DNA from: CAZTHK01 sp964613215
GTDB lineage: Bacteria > Krumholzibacteriota > Krumholzibacteriia > Krumholzibacteriales > CAZTHK01
Length of the DNA: 64,000 nt
NCBI GenBank assembly: GCA_964613215.1
Contig: CAZTHK010000002.1
Location: forward strand, 124,001-188,000
Reading direction: 5' to 3'
In this document: positions 36,824 to 45,499 of the stretch, one piece after another
Numbering within the stretch: position 1 is the stretch's first letter
How the letters are laid out: every line of letters begins with the position of its first letter
The notes under the pieces: model-generated
Seen by the model: only the letters and a program-made list of their open reading frames with translations
What the model was told of the DNA's origin: nothing
The model's database searches: none
Made by a program: the position numbers and the translations under genes

Positions 36824-38206
36824 ATGTTTGGAAAGGACAACTACATATTCTTTGTGGGAATAGGGGGAATAGGGATGAGCGGGATCGCAGAAGTGCTTAT
36901 TAACCTGGGGTTCCGGGTGGGTGGTTCAGATATCAATAAATCTCCCATAACAGAACGTCTCCGGGAACTGGGTTGCACGCTGAAATATCAGCACCACCCC
37001 GGGAATATCGAGGATGCCGACATAGTGGTGGTTTCATCAGCTATCGGATCGGGTAACCCCGAGGTGGAATCAGCCAGGGAGAGGGGAATACCGGTGATTC
37101 CCCGTACCGAAATGCTGGGTGAGTTGATGAGGATCAGGACCGGCATTGCCATTGCGGGAACTCACGGCAAAACCACTACCACCTCACTGGCGGCGGCGCT
37201 ACTGGACCGGGCCGGGTTCGATCCTACTGCCATTGTGGGGGGAAGGGTAAAGAGTATGAGAACCAGTGCCAGGCTGGGCAGGGGAGAGTTCATGGTGGCC
37301 GAAGCGGATGAGAGCGACGGCAATTTTGTACATCTCTCCCCGGTTTACGCAGTTATTACTAATATTGATCTGGAGCATGTCGATTTTTACGGCGGTCTGG
37401 AGGAGATTAATGATGCCTTCATAACTTTCGCCAACCGGGTTCCCTTCCACGGTTCAGTAATTTGTTGCGGGGATGATCCCAATGTGAGGGCCCTGATGCC
37501 CCGTATCGAAAGAAAAGTAGTGACCTATGGAATGGAGGGGGATGTCGACATCAGGGGAGAGATAACCGGGATGAATTGGAAGGGTAGCACCTTCAGAGTT
37601 CTGGCGGAAGGGAAGGACAGGGGGGAATTGTTCCTGTCACTTCCGGGCCGTCACAATGTCAGTAACGCCCTGGCGGTATGTACTCTGGCTGAGGAGCTTA
37701 ATATAGGATACTCCAGCCTGAAAGCTGCCCTGTCCGGATTCCAGGGGGTCAACCGCCGGTTCGAAAAGATGGGGGAGGGAGCAGGAGTGGTGGTGATGGA
37801 TGATTATGCTCATCACCCTACCGAAGTCAAGGCCACGGTCAGTACCGCCAGAAAGGTGAGCGACCGGAGGCTGGTGGTGGTGTTTCAGCCTCACCGTTAT
37901 ACCCGCACCAGGGATATCCATCAGAGGTTCAGGGACAGTTTCGACCAGGCGGATGAAGTATTTATCACTGAAATATATCAGGCGGGGGAACGCCCCATAC
38001 CGGGGATCAGTGGAGAACTGGTATACCGGGCGGTGCTGAGGGGAAATGTGAACAAGGTCAGTTATGTACCTGAATGGGACGATCTTTTGAAGGCAGTGGA
38101 GAACAGTGTGGAGGCCGGAGATCTGGTGTTCACCCTGGGAGCGGGGAATATAAGAAAATTGGGCAAGGAACTTCTGGAACTGCTGAAACAGAGGGAAGAA
38201 AGATGA
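36824..38206 (+). CDS. murC: UDP-MurNAc-L-alanine ligase MurC
   Basis: 460 aa. FFVGIGGIGMSGIAEVL is the N-terminal glycine motif of MurC, AGTHGKTTTTSL the P-loop and EADESDGNFVHLSP the family signature; MDDYAHHPTEVKATV and FQPHRYTRTRD identify the C-terminal domain. It adds the first L-alanine to UDP-MurNAc. In most dcw clusters murB and ddl would follow; here ftsQ follows directly with an ATGA overlap, so those two functions must be encoded elsewhere. Confidence 0.96.
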   Translation: MFGKDNYIFFVGIGGIGMSGIAEVLINLGFRVGGSDINKSPITERLRELGCTLKYQHHPGNIEDADIVVVSSAIGSGNPEVESARERGIPVIPRTEMLGELMRIRTGIAIAGTHGKTTTTSLAAALLDRAGFDPTAIVGGRVKSMRTSARLGRGEFMVAEADESDGNFVHLSPVYAVITNIDLEHVDFYGGLEEINDAFITFANRVPFHGSVICCGDDPNVRALMPRIERKVVTYGMEGDVDIRGEITGMNWKGSTFRVLAEGKDRGELFLSLPGRHNVSNALAVCTLAEELNIGYSSLKAALSGFQGVNRRFEKMGEGAGVVVMDDYAHHPTEVKATVSTARKVSDRRLVVVFQPHRYTRTRDIHQRFRDSFDQADEVFITEIYQAGERPIPGISGELVYRAVLRGNVNKVSYVPEWDDLLKAVENSVEAGDLVFTLGAGNIRKLGKELLELLKQREER

Positions 38207-38949
38207 AATTTAAACGCAGAAAGAAGATGGTCATTCGCAAGAAGAGGCGAAACAGAAGGATTATCTGTATGGTGGTAGCGATAGCGGTTATTTCAGCCGG
38301 AGGGGGATGGTTGATTACCGCCAGCGATTGGTTTTCCATAGAAGAGGTCAGATTACTGGGAAGCGATGATCTCCCGGTCGATTCGCTCAGGACAGTGGCA
38401 GCAGGATGCATAGGTGAAAATTTACTGACTCTTTCCATCTCTGATCTGGAGAAGAAGTTCAAGAACTTTCCCATCATCAGGGATGTGGAGTTCCGGCGCA
38501 GATTCTTCCATCGTCTGGACTGTTACTTCAGAGAGCGCAGGCCGGTCGCACTTCTGGCGGGGGAAAAATTCATGGAACTGGATTCAGAGGGGGTAATAAT
38601 CGGGGGGGAGGAAAGGAGCTCCAACCTGGATCTGCCGGTGATTACCGGAGTAACCCTGAGGGATGGGGAAAATGATGACAGAGAAAAGCTCAGCCATGCC
38701 CTGGAGGTTTTGAGCCTGTTGAAGAATTTCGGTTTTTGCCCCTCCCGGCAGCTTTCCGAAATACATGTTAAGGAGGGAAATGTAGTCTTGATATGGATGG
38801 AAACAGGGACCAGGGTATATCTGGGAGAAGGAAACTTTGATAGTAAGATTCGTAAATTCCGGGCTATATACGGAGAACTTAACAGGGATAGCCGGTTTCC
38901 CGGTTTTATTGATCTGCGCTTCGATCAGCAGGTAATAGTAAGAGGATAG
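38203..38949 (+). CDS. ftsQ: FtsQ/DivIB-like cell division protein
   Basis: 248 aa from ATG 38203, which overlaps the murC stop (ATGA). A very basic cytoplasmic start (KFKRRKKMVIRKKRRNRR) precedes one membrane helix (about 24-43) and a POTRA-like domain (WFSIEEVRLLGSDDLPVDSL ... FPIIRDVEFRRRFFHRL ... ERRPVALL), then the beta domain. This is the FtsQ architecture; it scaffolds FtsL/FtsB. A longer frame from 38074 lies within murC and is rejected. It ends 19 bases before ftsA. Confidence 0.88.
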   Translation: MKFKRRKKMVIRKKRRNRRIICMVVAIAVISAGGGWLITASDWFSIEEVRLLGSDDLPVDSLRTVAAGCIGENLLTLSISDLEKKFKNFPIIRDVEFRRRFFHRLDCYFRERRPVALLAGEKFMELDSEGVIIGGEERSSNLDLPVITGVTLRDGENDDREKLSHALEVLSLLKNFGFCPSRQLSEIHVKEGNVVLIWMETGTRVYLGEGNFDSKIRKFRAIYGELNRDSRFPGFIDLRFDQQVIVRG

Positions 38950-38968
38950 ACAGAGGAAGGTTCTGGAT

Positions 38969-40195
38969 ATGTCATCTGAGTTCATTGTCAGTCTGGATAT
39001 CGGAACTACCAAAATTGCGGTACTGATAGGCGAGTTGCACCAGGGAGGAGAGTTCAGTATCGCCGGCAGGGGTATCAGCAAATGCAGGGGAATGAAGAAG
39101 GGTGCGGTGGTGGATATGGAGAGGGCGGTAGATTCTGTCAGGGAGGCCAGAGCACGGGCTGAGGACGAAGCAGGAGTAGAGATAAAGGGAGTATGTGCAG
39201 GGTTGAGTGGTTCTCATATCAGAGGAATCAACGGAGGAGGGGGGATATCCATACCGCGGGGAAGGGGAAGGATCACCAGAAGGGATATAAGAAAGGTCTG
39301 TGATGTAGCCGGAGATATAGAGTTGCCCGGAGAGGTGGATATTCTGCATACCGAGATTCAGGAGTTCCTGGTAGACGGCCAATCCGGCATAGCCGATCCC
39401 CTGGGTATGTCGGCAGACCGGCTGGAGGCCAAGGCCCATATCATTACCGGTCTGGAGAGCCATATCGATAATGCTCTCAATGTAATCAGGAAAAGCGGAA
39501 TGGATGTTATGAACCTGGTATTCAATCCTCTGGCCCTGGCTGAATCGGTACTGACCGGTCAGGAGAAGGAGGAGGGAGTGATACTGATAGATATGGGAGG
39601 AGAGTTGACCAACTATGCTCTCTTCTACGGGGGGAGTGTAAGGGAGAGCGGGGTGGTGCCGGTGGGAAGCGGAAATATCAGCGCTGATCTGGCCATAGGG
39701 CTGAGGATTTCATCCCGCCGGGCGGAGACACTGAAGATAGAACATGGTGTCGCCTGTGCCACCATGGTGGATGGAGAGGAGAGTGTGGTTCTGGAGAGAA
39801 ATTACGGAAGGGAAAACAGAAAAGCCGGCCTTCACCTCCTCTCAGCTATTATAGAGCCCAGGTGTGAGGAGATATTTTCACTGATCAAAGATAAGATATG
39901 GGGTAAAGAGTCCTATAAAAAGATAAGGGGAGGGATAGTCCTGGCAGGCCGCGGCTCTTTGATGAACGGGATGGATCACGTGGCCGGGCAGGTCTTCGGG
40001 TATCAGGTAAGATGCGGAGATTTGATCAATCCGGATGGCCTGTCAGCCGGCCTGCCCGGAGGACCATGGGGTACCTGTGCGGGTTTATTGCTGTACGAAC
40101 TGGATTTTCTTTCCCGGCAGGAGGGCACATCCATCTGGTGGGACCGGTTTGGAAGAATGATAGATGGGTTAAAGAAAGCAGGAGGTTTAATATGA
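38969..40195 (+). CDS. ftsA: Cell division protein FtsA
   Basis: 408 aa actin-like ATPase. VSLDIGTTKIAVLIGE is phosphate-1, VILIDMGGELTNYALF phosphate-2 and GGIVLAGRGSLMNGM the adenosine motif; the usual IDIGGGT glycine pattern is slightly altered (IDMGGEL). The C-terminal end (WWDRFGRMIDGLKKAGGLI) is an amphipathic helix suited to membrane binding, as in other FtsA proteins. It anchors FtsZ filaments. Its stop overlaps the ftsZ ATG by four bases. Confidence 0.94.
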   Translation: MSSEFIVSLDIGTTKIAVLIGELHQGGEFSIAGRGISKCRGMKKGAVVDMERAVDSVREARARAEDEAGVEIKGVCAGLSGSHIRGINGGGGISIPRGRGRITRRDIRKVCDVAGDIELPGEVDILHTEIQEFLVDGQSGIADPLGMSADRLEAKAHIITGLESHIDNALNVIRKSGMDVMNLVFNPLALAESVLTGQEKEEGVILIDMGGELTNYALFYGGSVRESGVVPVGSGNISADLAIGLRISSRRAETLKIEHGVACATMVDGEESVVLERNYGRENRKAGLHLLSAIIEPRCEEIFSLIKDKIWGKESYKKIRGGIVLAGRGSLMNGMDHVAGQVFGYQVRCGDLINPDGLSAGLPGGPWGTCAGLLLYELDFLSRQEGTSIWWDRFGRMIDGLKKAGGLI

Positions 40196-41430
40196 AAAGA
40201 AAGGGGAGAACCATGAGGTTCGAATTCGATGATTATGACGAGGTTGCCAGCCTGAAAGTAGTTGGAGTCGGCGGTGCCGGAGGCAATGCAGTGAACCGGA
40301 TGGTGGCATCCGGACTGGAGGGAGTAGAGTTCGTAGCGGTGAATACCGATGCCCAGGTGCTGGAACTTTCCTGCGCCCACAAGAAAATTCAGATAGGGGC
40401 AAAGCTTACCAAGGGGCTGGGCGCCGGAGGTAATCCGGAGGTCGGCAGACAGGCTATGGAGGAGGATGGTGATCTGATCGGAGAGGTCATTCAGGGCACC
40501 GACATGGTTTTTGTGACAGCGGGGATGGGAGGCGGAACCGGTACCGGAGCAGCGCCGGTAATTGCAAAGGCAGCCAGGGAGAATGGTATCCTCACCGTAG
40601 GCATAGTGACGCGTCCCTTCTCATTCGAGGGGAAGCGAAGGGAAAAGCAGGCTCTGGAAGGCATGGAAGCCATGAAGGAGAATGTTGACACCCTGATAGT
40701 AATTCAGAATGACCGTCTTCTCTCTCTGGTTCCCCAGGATACCCCCATGATGGAGGCTTTCTCTAAGGCGGATGAGATTCTGCATCAGGCCACCAAGGGG
40801 ATTTCCGATCTAATCATGGTACCCGGCCTGATTAATCTTGACTTTGCCGATGTACGTTCTATTATGAGTGGCATGGGTGATGCACTTATGGGAGTGGGCG
40901 TAGCCAGTGGCAAGGAAAGGGCTGTGGAGGCGGCACAGATGGCTCTTAACAGCCCCCTGCTGGACGATGTATCCATAAGTGGGGCCAAAGGTGTTCTGAT
41001 CAACATTACCGGTAGTCAGCGGATGACTCTGCACGAGGTTTCCCACGCTACCAGAATAATCAGCGAAGAGGCCGGTGAGGATGCCAACGTTATATTCGGA
41101 GCGGTAGTGGATGACAGCATGGAGGATGACATTTCGCTTACTGTCATTGCAACCGGATTCAACCGCCGGGTTCGTGAAATCCCCCGTTCTTTCAGGATGG
41201 AGCAGCGGGAGGAGGATATCATAGATATAACTTCGGTGGATGAGCGGGAAAGTTACGCCCGGTCCGATGACATTCCGGAAGTGGAATCCGGCAGGGTAAC
41301 TTCTCAGGGCGAACAGAATTACCACCTGAATGTGCCGGCCTTCACCAGGGAGAGAGAATGTGGGGGAGAAGACTACAACCGGGAGCGGAACCTGGATGTG
41401 CCTACATTTCTCAGGAAACAGCTGGATTAG
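40192..41430 (+). CDS. ftsZ: Cell division GTPase FtsZ
   Basis: 412 aa. VVGVGGAGGNAVNRM, VNTDAQVL, the tubulin signature GGGTGTGAA (about residues 113-121) and the T7-loop NLDFADVRSIM are all intact. The tail ends in NLDVPTFLRKQLD, the conserved C-terminal peptide that binds FtsA and other partners, after a variable linker of about 70 residues. ATG 40192 overlaps the ftsA stop and has AGGAGG six bases upstream; ATG 40213 (MRFEFDDYDE) with GGGGAG is a strong second candidate. Confidence 0.97.
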   Translation: MKRKGRTMRFEFDDYDEVASLKVVGVGGAGGNAVNRMVASGLEGVEFVAVNTDAQVLELSCAHKKIQIGAKLTKGLGAGGNPEVGRQAMEEDGDLIGEVIQGTDMVFVTAGMGGGTGTGAAPVIAKAARENGILTVGIVTRPFSFEGKRREKQALEGMEAMKENVDTLIVIQNDRLLSLVPQDTPMMEAFSKADEILHQATKGISDLIMVPGLINLDFADVRSIMSGMGDALMGVGVASGKERAVEAAQMALNSPLLDDVSISGAKGVLINITGSQRMTLHEVSHATRIISEEAGEDANVIFGAVVDDSMEDDISLTVIATGFNRRVREIPRSFRMEQREEDIIDITSVDERESYARSDDIPEVESGRVTSQGEQNYHLNVPAFTRERECGGEDYNRERNLDVPTFLRKQLD

Positions 41431-41445
41431 ACCAGGAGAGCAAAC

Positions 41446-43086
41446 TTGTCCTTTTGGGGTAAAATTTTCGGACGGGAGAGGGACAGGGATTATAAGAGGG
41501 GTATACAGTATTACAATGAGGGTAAGTATGAGCAGGCGGTGGAGGAGCTGGAGAAGGTAATCGGTGAAGCGGGCAGGAATAATCCCTCCTACGCTCTGGG
41601 TATGTTTTATGCGGCGGAGTCGCATGTTCATATAGGAAATGCCAAGTTTCACTCGGGGAATTACCAGGGGGCCCTTTCGCATTTCAAGAAGGCCCTGGAG
41701 GAAAATCCCACCTATCCGGATATCTATTACCGGGTGGGGGTTATATATCACCGTCTGGATAAGCCGGACATGGCGGAGAAGTATCTTAATAAGGCCATCC
41801 AGCTGAACAGCCGTTATTTCGAGGCGATATGTTATCTGGGAATGCTGCTGTATGAAGAAGAAAGGAAGAAAGAGGCCGGTTCTCTCTTCCAGAGGGCTAT
41901 GGAGATCGGGAGGGAGATGCCCACCACCATAAGTAAGTATCTGAGCACACACCTGGACAGCGAGAAGACGGACATACCGCCGCTGAAGAAATTGAAGGAT
42001 GTAATCTCCTCCGACAGCGATTTTGAAGTAATGGTTAAAAATGGTGTAGCCGCTTTTAACACTAGCGATTATGAAAGGGCTGCAGAATCCTTTGCCCGGG
42101 CCTGCGAGCTGCATCCGGATTATGCCGATATAAGATTCAAGCTGGGGCTGTCATACCTGAAGCAGTCCAGGTATACGGAGGCCGGCCAGCAGCTGAACAG
42201 GGCACTGGAGATCAATGAGAATTATACCGAAGCCAGGTTTTATCTGGGACTGGCCTATCTGGATCAGGGAATGTACAGGCGGGCACTGGAACATTTCGAG
42301 AGAGCCAGCAGGGAGAAACCCGGCTACGCGGACATTCTGTGTTATCTGGGGGCGGCCTATTTCTATCTGGGGGAAGAGAATAAGGCCAGGGAGGCTCTGG
42401 AAGGGTCACTCAAGATATCTCCGGACTACAGAAAAGCCCAGAATTACTATGGCCTGCTCCTCTACTCCATGGGAGAGAGCGAGAGGGCGGTAGAGTATCT
42501 CTCCAGTGCAGTAAACGGGGAAGAGAACAATCAGTCGGCCAGTATAAGCCTGGCCCTGATGCACATGAGGAAGGGGAATCTGGAAGAAGCAATGGGTATA
42601 CTTCACGGTATCCTGGAGTCGGGGGGAGAGAGTGCCGATCTGCTATACTTCGTGGGTGAGGTTAACATGGGTCTGAACATCCTGGAGGAAGCGGAGAGAT
42701 TTTACCGCAGGGCCCTTGAGAAGAATCCTCATTTCCTGCGGGCCAGAGAAAAGCTGGCCTATATACTGGTGAAGAAGGGGGATTATGACGGAGCGGAAGA
42801 GCTGATCAGCTCCAACTCGGGTAATTTCGCCGACATCTACAAGATCATGGGAGACATCAAGTTCTTCAAGGAGGATCTGGAACAGGCGGAGAAGTATTAC
42901 CGCAAGAGCCTGGAGGTGAATGCCGAGTATGGAGAAGCGATGGTATCACTGGCACTGGTTCTCAGAAAGAGTGGCAGGGAGGATGAGGCGGATAAATTGT
43001 TGAAACGGCTGCTGGAGATTGATCCTCAGAATGTGATGGCCCGTAATCTCATTAACCTGGATCCTCTGGATCTTGATTCCGATTGA
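41446..43086 (+). CDS. TPR-repeat protein downstream of ftsZ
   Basis: 546 aa made almost wholly of tetratricopeptide repeats, for example YYNEGKYEQAVEELEKV, YHRLDKPDMAEKYLNKAI, YLDQGMYRRALEHFERAS and FFKEDLEQAEKYYRKSL, about twelve units with a short break near residue 175. No signal peptide, so a cytosolic scaffold is expected. The TTG start at 41446 is supported by AGGAGAG five bases before. It lies 15 bases after ftsZ and overlaps the radical SAM gene by four bases, so all three are co-translated. A partner in the division machinery is inference only. Confidence 0.82.
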   Translation: MSFWGKIFGRERDRDYKRGIQYYNEGKYEQAVEELEKVIGEAGRNNPSYALGMFYAAESHVHIGNAKFHSGNYQGALSHFKKALEENPTYPDIYYRVGVIYHRLDKPDMAEKYLNKAIQLNSRYFEAICYLGMLLYEEERKKEAGSLFQRAMEIGREMPTTISKYLSTHLDSEKTDIPPLKKLKDVISSDSDFEVMVKNGVAAFNTSDYERAAESFARACELHPDYADIRFKLGLSYLKQSRYTEAGQQLNRALEINENYTEARFYLGLAYLDQGMYRRALEHFERASREKPGYADILCYLGAAYFYLGEENKAREALEGSLKISPDYRKAQNYYGLLLYSMGESERAVEYLSSAVNGEENNQSASISLALMHMRKGNLEEAMGILHGILESGGESADLLYFVGEVNMGLNILEEAERFYRRALEKNPHFLRAREKLAYILVKKGDYDGAEELISSNSGNFADIYKIMGDIKFFKEDLEQAEKYYRKSLEVNAEYGEAMVSLALVLRKSGREDEADKLLKRLLEIDPQNVMARNLINLDPLDLDSD

Positions 43087-44618
43087 TATCCCACTCAATT
43101 ATACGTGATGAAATAATACTGGAAAATTTTCCTGACCCCCGCCGGAATGCTCAGGAGGTATGGGTGGGTTACCCCGCTCCATACAGAGTGGCCATGTCCA
43201 ACCTGGGCTTTCAGTTCATTTATGGCAGGTTCAGGAATAACCCCGGATTCAGGGTGGAACGGTTCTTCTCCGATACTGCTCCTCTCACCCTGGAATCTCA
43301 GAAGCCGGTATCCTCCGCCCGGGCACTGATATTTTCAATATCCTACGAAGACGACTATCTGGAATTAGTAAGGATAATCAGAACATCAGGTATGGATCCC
43401 CGCAGGAGGAACAGGAAGGAAGGACCGGTAATAGTAGCGGGGGGGATAGCGGTGAGTGCTAACCCTGTACCCCTTTCGGGGATTGCCGATGTTATTGCCC
43501 TGGGGGAGGGGGAGACGGTATCGGAAGTTATAATGGAGGGATTGGAGAACTGTCCCCCCGGAAAAAAAGAAAGACTGCTGGATTATCTTGCCGGTAGAGA
43601 AGGTGTCTTTCTGCCGGAGAGGGATGGGGAAGGAGTAAAAATTCCCGGCAGATACAGGGGGGGTGATCTGCCTGTATCTGTGATAGTCAGCCCGGAGACG
43701 GTGTTTGCAGACACATATCTGATGGAGATAGCCAGGGGATGCCCGGGCCGCTGTTCATTCTGTCTGGCCAGTGTTCTTTACAGTCCCTGGAGGTTTATGG
43801 CCTGCCGGACATTCCAGGAAAAGTTATCTGTGGCTGTTGATAAGATCTCCGGGGTGGGGCTGGTCAGTACGGCTGTGGCGGCGCATCCCGGGTTCGTCGA
43901 AATAATGAAACTGCTGCTGAACAGGTCGATAAGAGTATCCCTGAGTTCCATCAGAGCGGAGGATATGAATGAGGAAAAGGCCGGCCTGATAGGTGAAGCC
44001 GGGATCAGGAGTGTCTCCCTGGCTCCGGAGAGTGGCAGTGAGCAACTTCGTTACCGTTTGGGAAAGCGTGTGGATGACCGGGTATATGCGGGGGTGGTGA
44101 GATGGCTGGCTGAGAGAGGGGTAAAAAACTTTACTATCTATCTTATTACCGGTATACCGGGGGAGGAGGATTCCCTGCAGCAGACCCGCCGGTTTATCAG
44201 AAATCTCAATGCTGCAGCAGAGGGTGGCAGAGTTAATGTGCATCTCAATATCCTTGTTCCCAAGCCGGGAACCCCCATGCAGTTTTATCCCCTGCCACCG
44301 GCAAACCAACTGAACCGGCGTATTTACGGGATAAAATCGATCTGTTTGGAGGAGGGGGTGGGTTTTAAATACAAGAGTGTAAGATCCTCTATCAGGCAGG
44401 CTCTTCTCTCTCTGGGGGGAGAAGGGATTGGGGAGGGATTAATTCGATATTCAGAGGGGGGAACCTCATGGCGGAGGGCCATGGAGGACAGCGGTGTCGA
44501 TATCAGGCTTCCCCATCTGACAAAGGGGAGGGACTGGGAATTTCCCCACTACCGGATATATGGAGCGGGAAACAGAGAGACACTCTACCGCAGATTTGCC
44601 GGCTCAAGGGGAGAATAG
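43083..44618 (+). CDS. B12-binding-type radical SAM protein (TIGR03960-like)
   Basis: 511 aa. The N-terminal ~200 residues resemble the cobalamin-binding-like domain of this family (VAMSNLGFQFIYGRF, FSISYEDDYLELV, VIVAGGIAVSANPVPLS, ALGEGETVSEV). The radical SAM core follows with EIARGCPGRCSFC: Cys220, Cys224 and Cys227 hold the 4Fe-4S cluster (CxxxCxxC), and SLAPESGSEQLRYRLGK and YLITGIPGEE are typical later segments. Substrate not known; relatives are often next to a DUF2344 gene and RNase G. TTG start overlaps the TPR gene. Last gene of the dcw run. Confidence 0.82.
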   Translation: MISHSIIRDEIILENFPDPRRNAQEVWVGYPAPYRVAMSNLGFQFIYGRFRNNPGFRVERFFSDTAPLTLESQKPVSSARALIFSISYEDDYLELVRIIRTSGMDPRRRNRKEGPVIVAGGIAVSANPVPLSGIADVIALGEGETVSEVIMEGLENCPPGKKERLLDYLAGREGVFLPERDGEGVKIPGRYRGGDLPVSVIVSPETVFADTYLMEIARGCPGRCSFCLASVLYSPWRFMACRTFQEKLSVAVDKISGVGLVSTAVAAHPGFVEIMKLLLNRSIRVSLSSIRAEDMNEEKAGLIGEAGIRSVSLAPESGSEQLRYRLGKRVDDRVYAGVVRWLAERGVKNFTIYLITGIPGEEDSLQQTRRFIRNLNAAAEGGRVNVHLNILVPKPGTPMQFYPLPPANQLNRRIYGIKSICLEEGVGFKYKSVRSSIRQALLSLGGEGIGEGLIRYSEGGTSWRRAMEDSGVDIRLPHLTKGRDWEFPHYRIYGAGNRETLYRRFAGSRGE

Positions 44619-44675
44619 CTCCGGATGCGTTATTATTGGCCGGGTAGTTAGTAGCGCAAATAATAGCCGGCGCAG

Positions 44676-44730
44676 CATTGCATATGCTGATTGAAGCAGA
44701 TGAATATATCTCTCAGCTCAATCAGCAATG
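44676..44730. terminator. Imperfect hairpin after the dcw operon
   Basis: GCTGATTGA at 44686-44694 pairs with TCAATCAGC at 44718-44726; the outer CATTG at 44676-44680 matches CAATG at 44726-44730 with a short insertion in the left arm. The loop is 23 bases and no strong T-run follows, so terminator function between the convergent dcw and rpmB units is only a suggestion. Confidence 0.3.
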
Positions 44731-44825
44731 TTTAAGAAAATTACCTGGACAATATATATTGAACGTCCCGGCAGAAAGAGAGTCCGGAACTTCCATAATT
44801 GTTTCCACCCGGAAATATGATGATT

Positions 44826-45017
44826 CTAAACCACCTTCTTGACTCTGCCACTCCGGATGCATTTGGAGCATACATAGGACTTGCGGACCTTACCATCTAT
44901 CTCCACTCTTATTTTCTGAAGATTGGGCATCCAGCGTCTCTTGGACAGGTTATGTGAATGGCTCACCCTGTTTCCGGTTATGGGTTTTTTGCCGCATATG
45001 GCGCATACCTTACTCAT
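44826..45017 (-). CDS. rpmB: 50S ribosomal protein bL28, zinc-binding form
   Basis: 63 aa on the minus strand. MSKVCAICGKKPITGNRVSHSHNLSKRRWMPNLQ is the canonical bL28 start, read here in two parts; CAIC and CSKC give the four cysteines of the zinc-binding (C+) form. The ATG at 45017 has AGGAAAGAG just upstream; a longer frame beginning at 45080 would include the promoter region and is rejected. It stands alone, convergent with the dcw operon; rpmG is not beside it. Confidence 0.97.
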   Translation of the reverse strand: MSKVCAICGKKPITGNRVSHSHNLSKRRWMPNLQKIRVEIDGKVRKSYVCSKCIRSGRVKKVV

Positions 45018-45028
45018 CTCTTTCCTTC

Positions 45029-45046
45029 CCTGTTTAGTTAAACAGG
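45029..45046 (-). promoter_or_regulatory. Palindrome in the rpmB leader
   Basis: CCTGTTTA (45029-45036) and TAAACAGG (45039-45046) form perfect 8-bp arms around two bases. It lies immediately before the rpmB Shine-Dalgarno sequence and covers the predicted transcription start, so it is either an operator or a hairpin at the very 5' end of the mRNA. Confidence 0.55.
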
Positions 45047-45051
45047 CTTTT

Positions 45052-45080
45052 AATTTAAAGAATAAAACCAGGTTTGGCAA
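45052..45080 (-). promoter_or_regulatory. Candidate promoter of rpmB
   Basis: Read on the minus strand, TTGCCA (45080-45075) and TAAATT (45057-45052) are 17 bases apart in AT-rich DNA. Transcription would start near 45045, about 28 bases before the rpmB ATG. Confidence 0.5.
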
Positions 45081-45341
45081 GGTAATTATAAGTCAAATTT
45101 CAGTGGTTTAGGTGGTATCCTGCAGCCGGTTAATTATTTGCCGTTACACCATATTTCCCGGGCCAGTCTTTTAACAGGCTGCTTTCATTTTCAGCAGACG
45201 GTCCGTAAATATAGAGATTGGCGGTTATCCATAGAAATAAATAAACTCTTGATAATTAAAAAGGTTCTGATAAGATAAATATATAAATCATGTTATATAA
45301 ATTAAGGGAAATGGCTTGTAGAGGTTCTAAGGAGTTTGTCT

Positions 45342-45459
45342 GATAACCGCAGGGCAGAGTTCCACCGGCTTGCCCGTGGGTGGATGTGAACTCCGCCCGA
45401 ACGGGCGGCTAGCGAAGTTTGTATTTTGATCAAGTGCAATGGGTCTGCTCATGGTTATC
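45342..45459 (+). other. Palindrome-rich leader before the histidine kinase gene
   Basis: Three nested or adjacent inverted repeats are visible: GATAACC 45342-45348 with GGTTATC 45453-45459 (outer); GAGTTC-CACC 45357-45366 with GGTG-G and GAACTC ending 45393 (inner); and CCGCCC 45393-45398 with GGGCGG 45403-45408 around a GAAC tetraloop. GGGCA 45352-45356 could also pair with TGCCC 45371-45375 as a pseudoknot. The GC-rich block contrasts with the AT-rich DNA around it (45180-45310). It matches no riboswitch class I recognise. A TATAAT at 45467-45472 follows, without a good -35. Confidence 0.45.
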
Positions 45460-45499
45460 TGCGTTCTATAATTTATGAACTCAAACGGAGAAAATCATA

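Noticed and set aside
38074..38202. N-terminal extension of ftsQ
   Set aside because: It overlaps murC and reads as frame-shifted murC sequence; ATG 38203 overlaps the murC stop in the usual way.
40012..40191. N-terminal extension of ftsZ
   Set aside because: It lies inside ftsA and adds 60 residues absent from FtsZ proteins; ATG 40192 has AGGAGG.
40810..42114. 434-codon open frame on the minus strand
   Set aside because: It runs antisense to ftsZ and the TPR gene, has no recognisable family and arises from the codon bias of the real genes.
44632..44673. Near-repeat of ATTATTGGCCGG / AATAATAGCCGG
   Set aside because: Two short imperfect copies only; not enough for a repeat array.
45340..45420. 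tRNA or c-di-GMP riboswitch
   Set aside because: The hairpins do not form a cloverleaf, and the conserved GEMM core and tetraloop receptor are absent.
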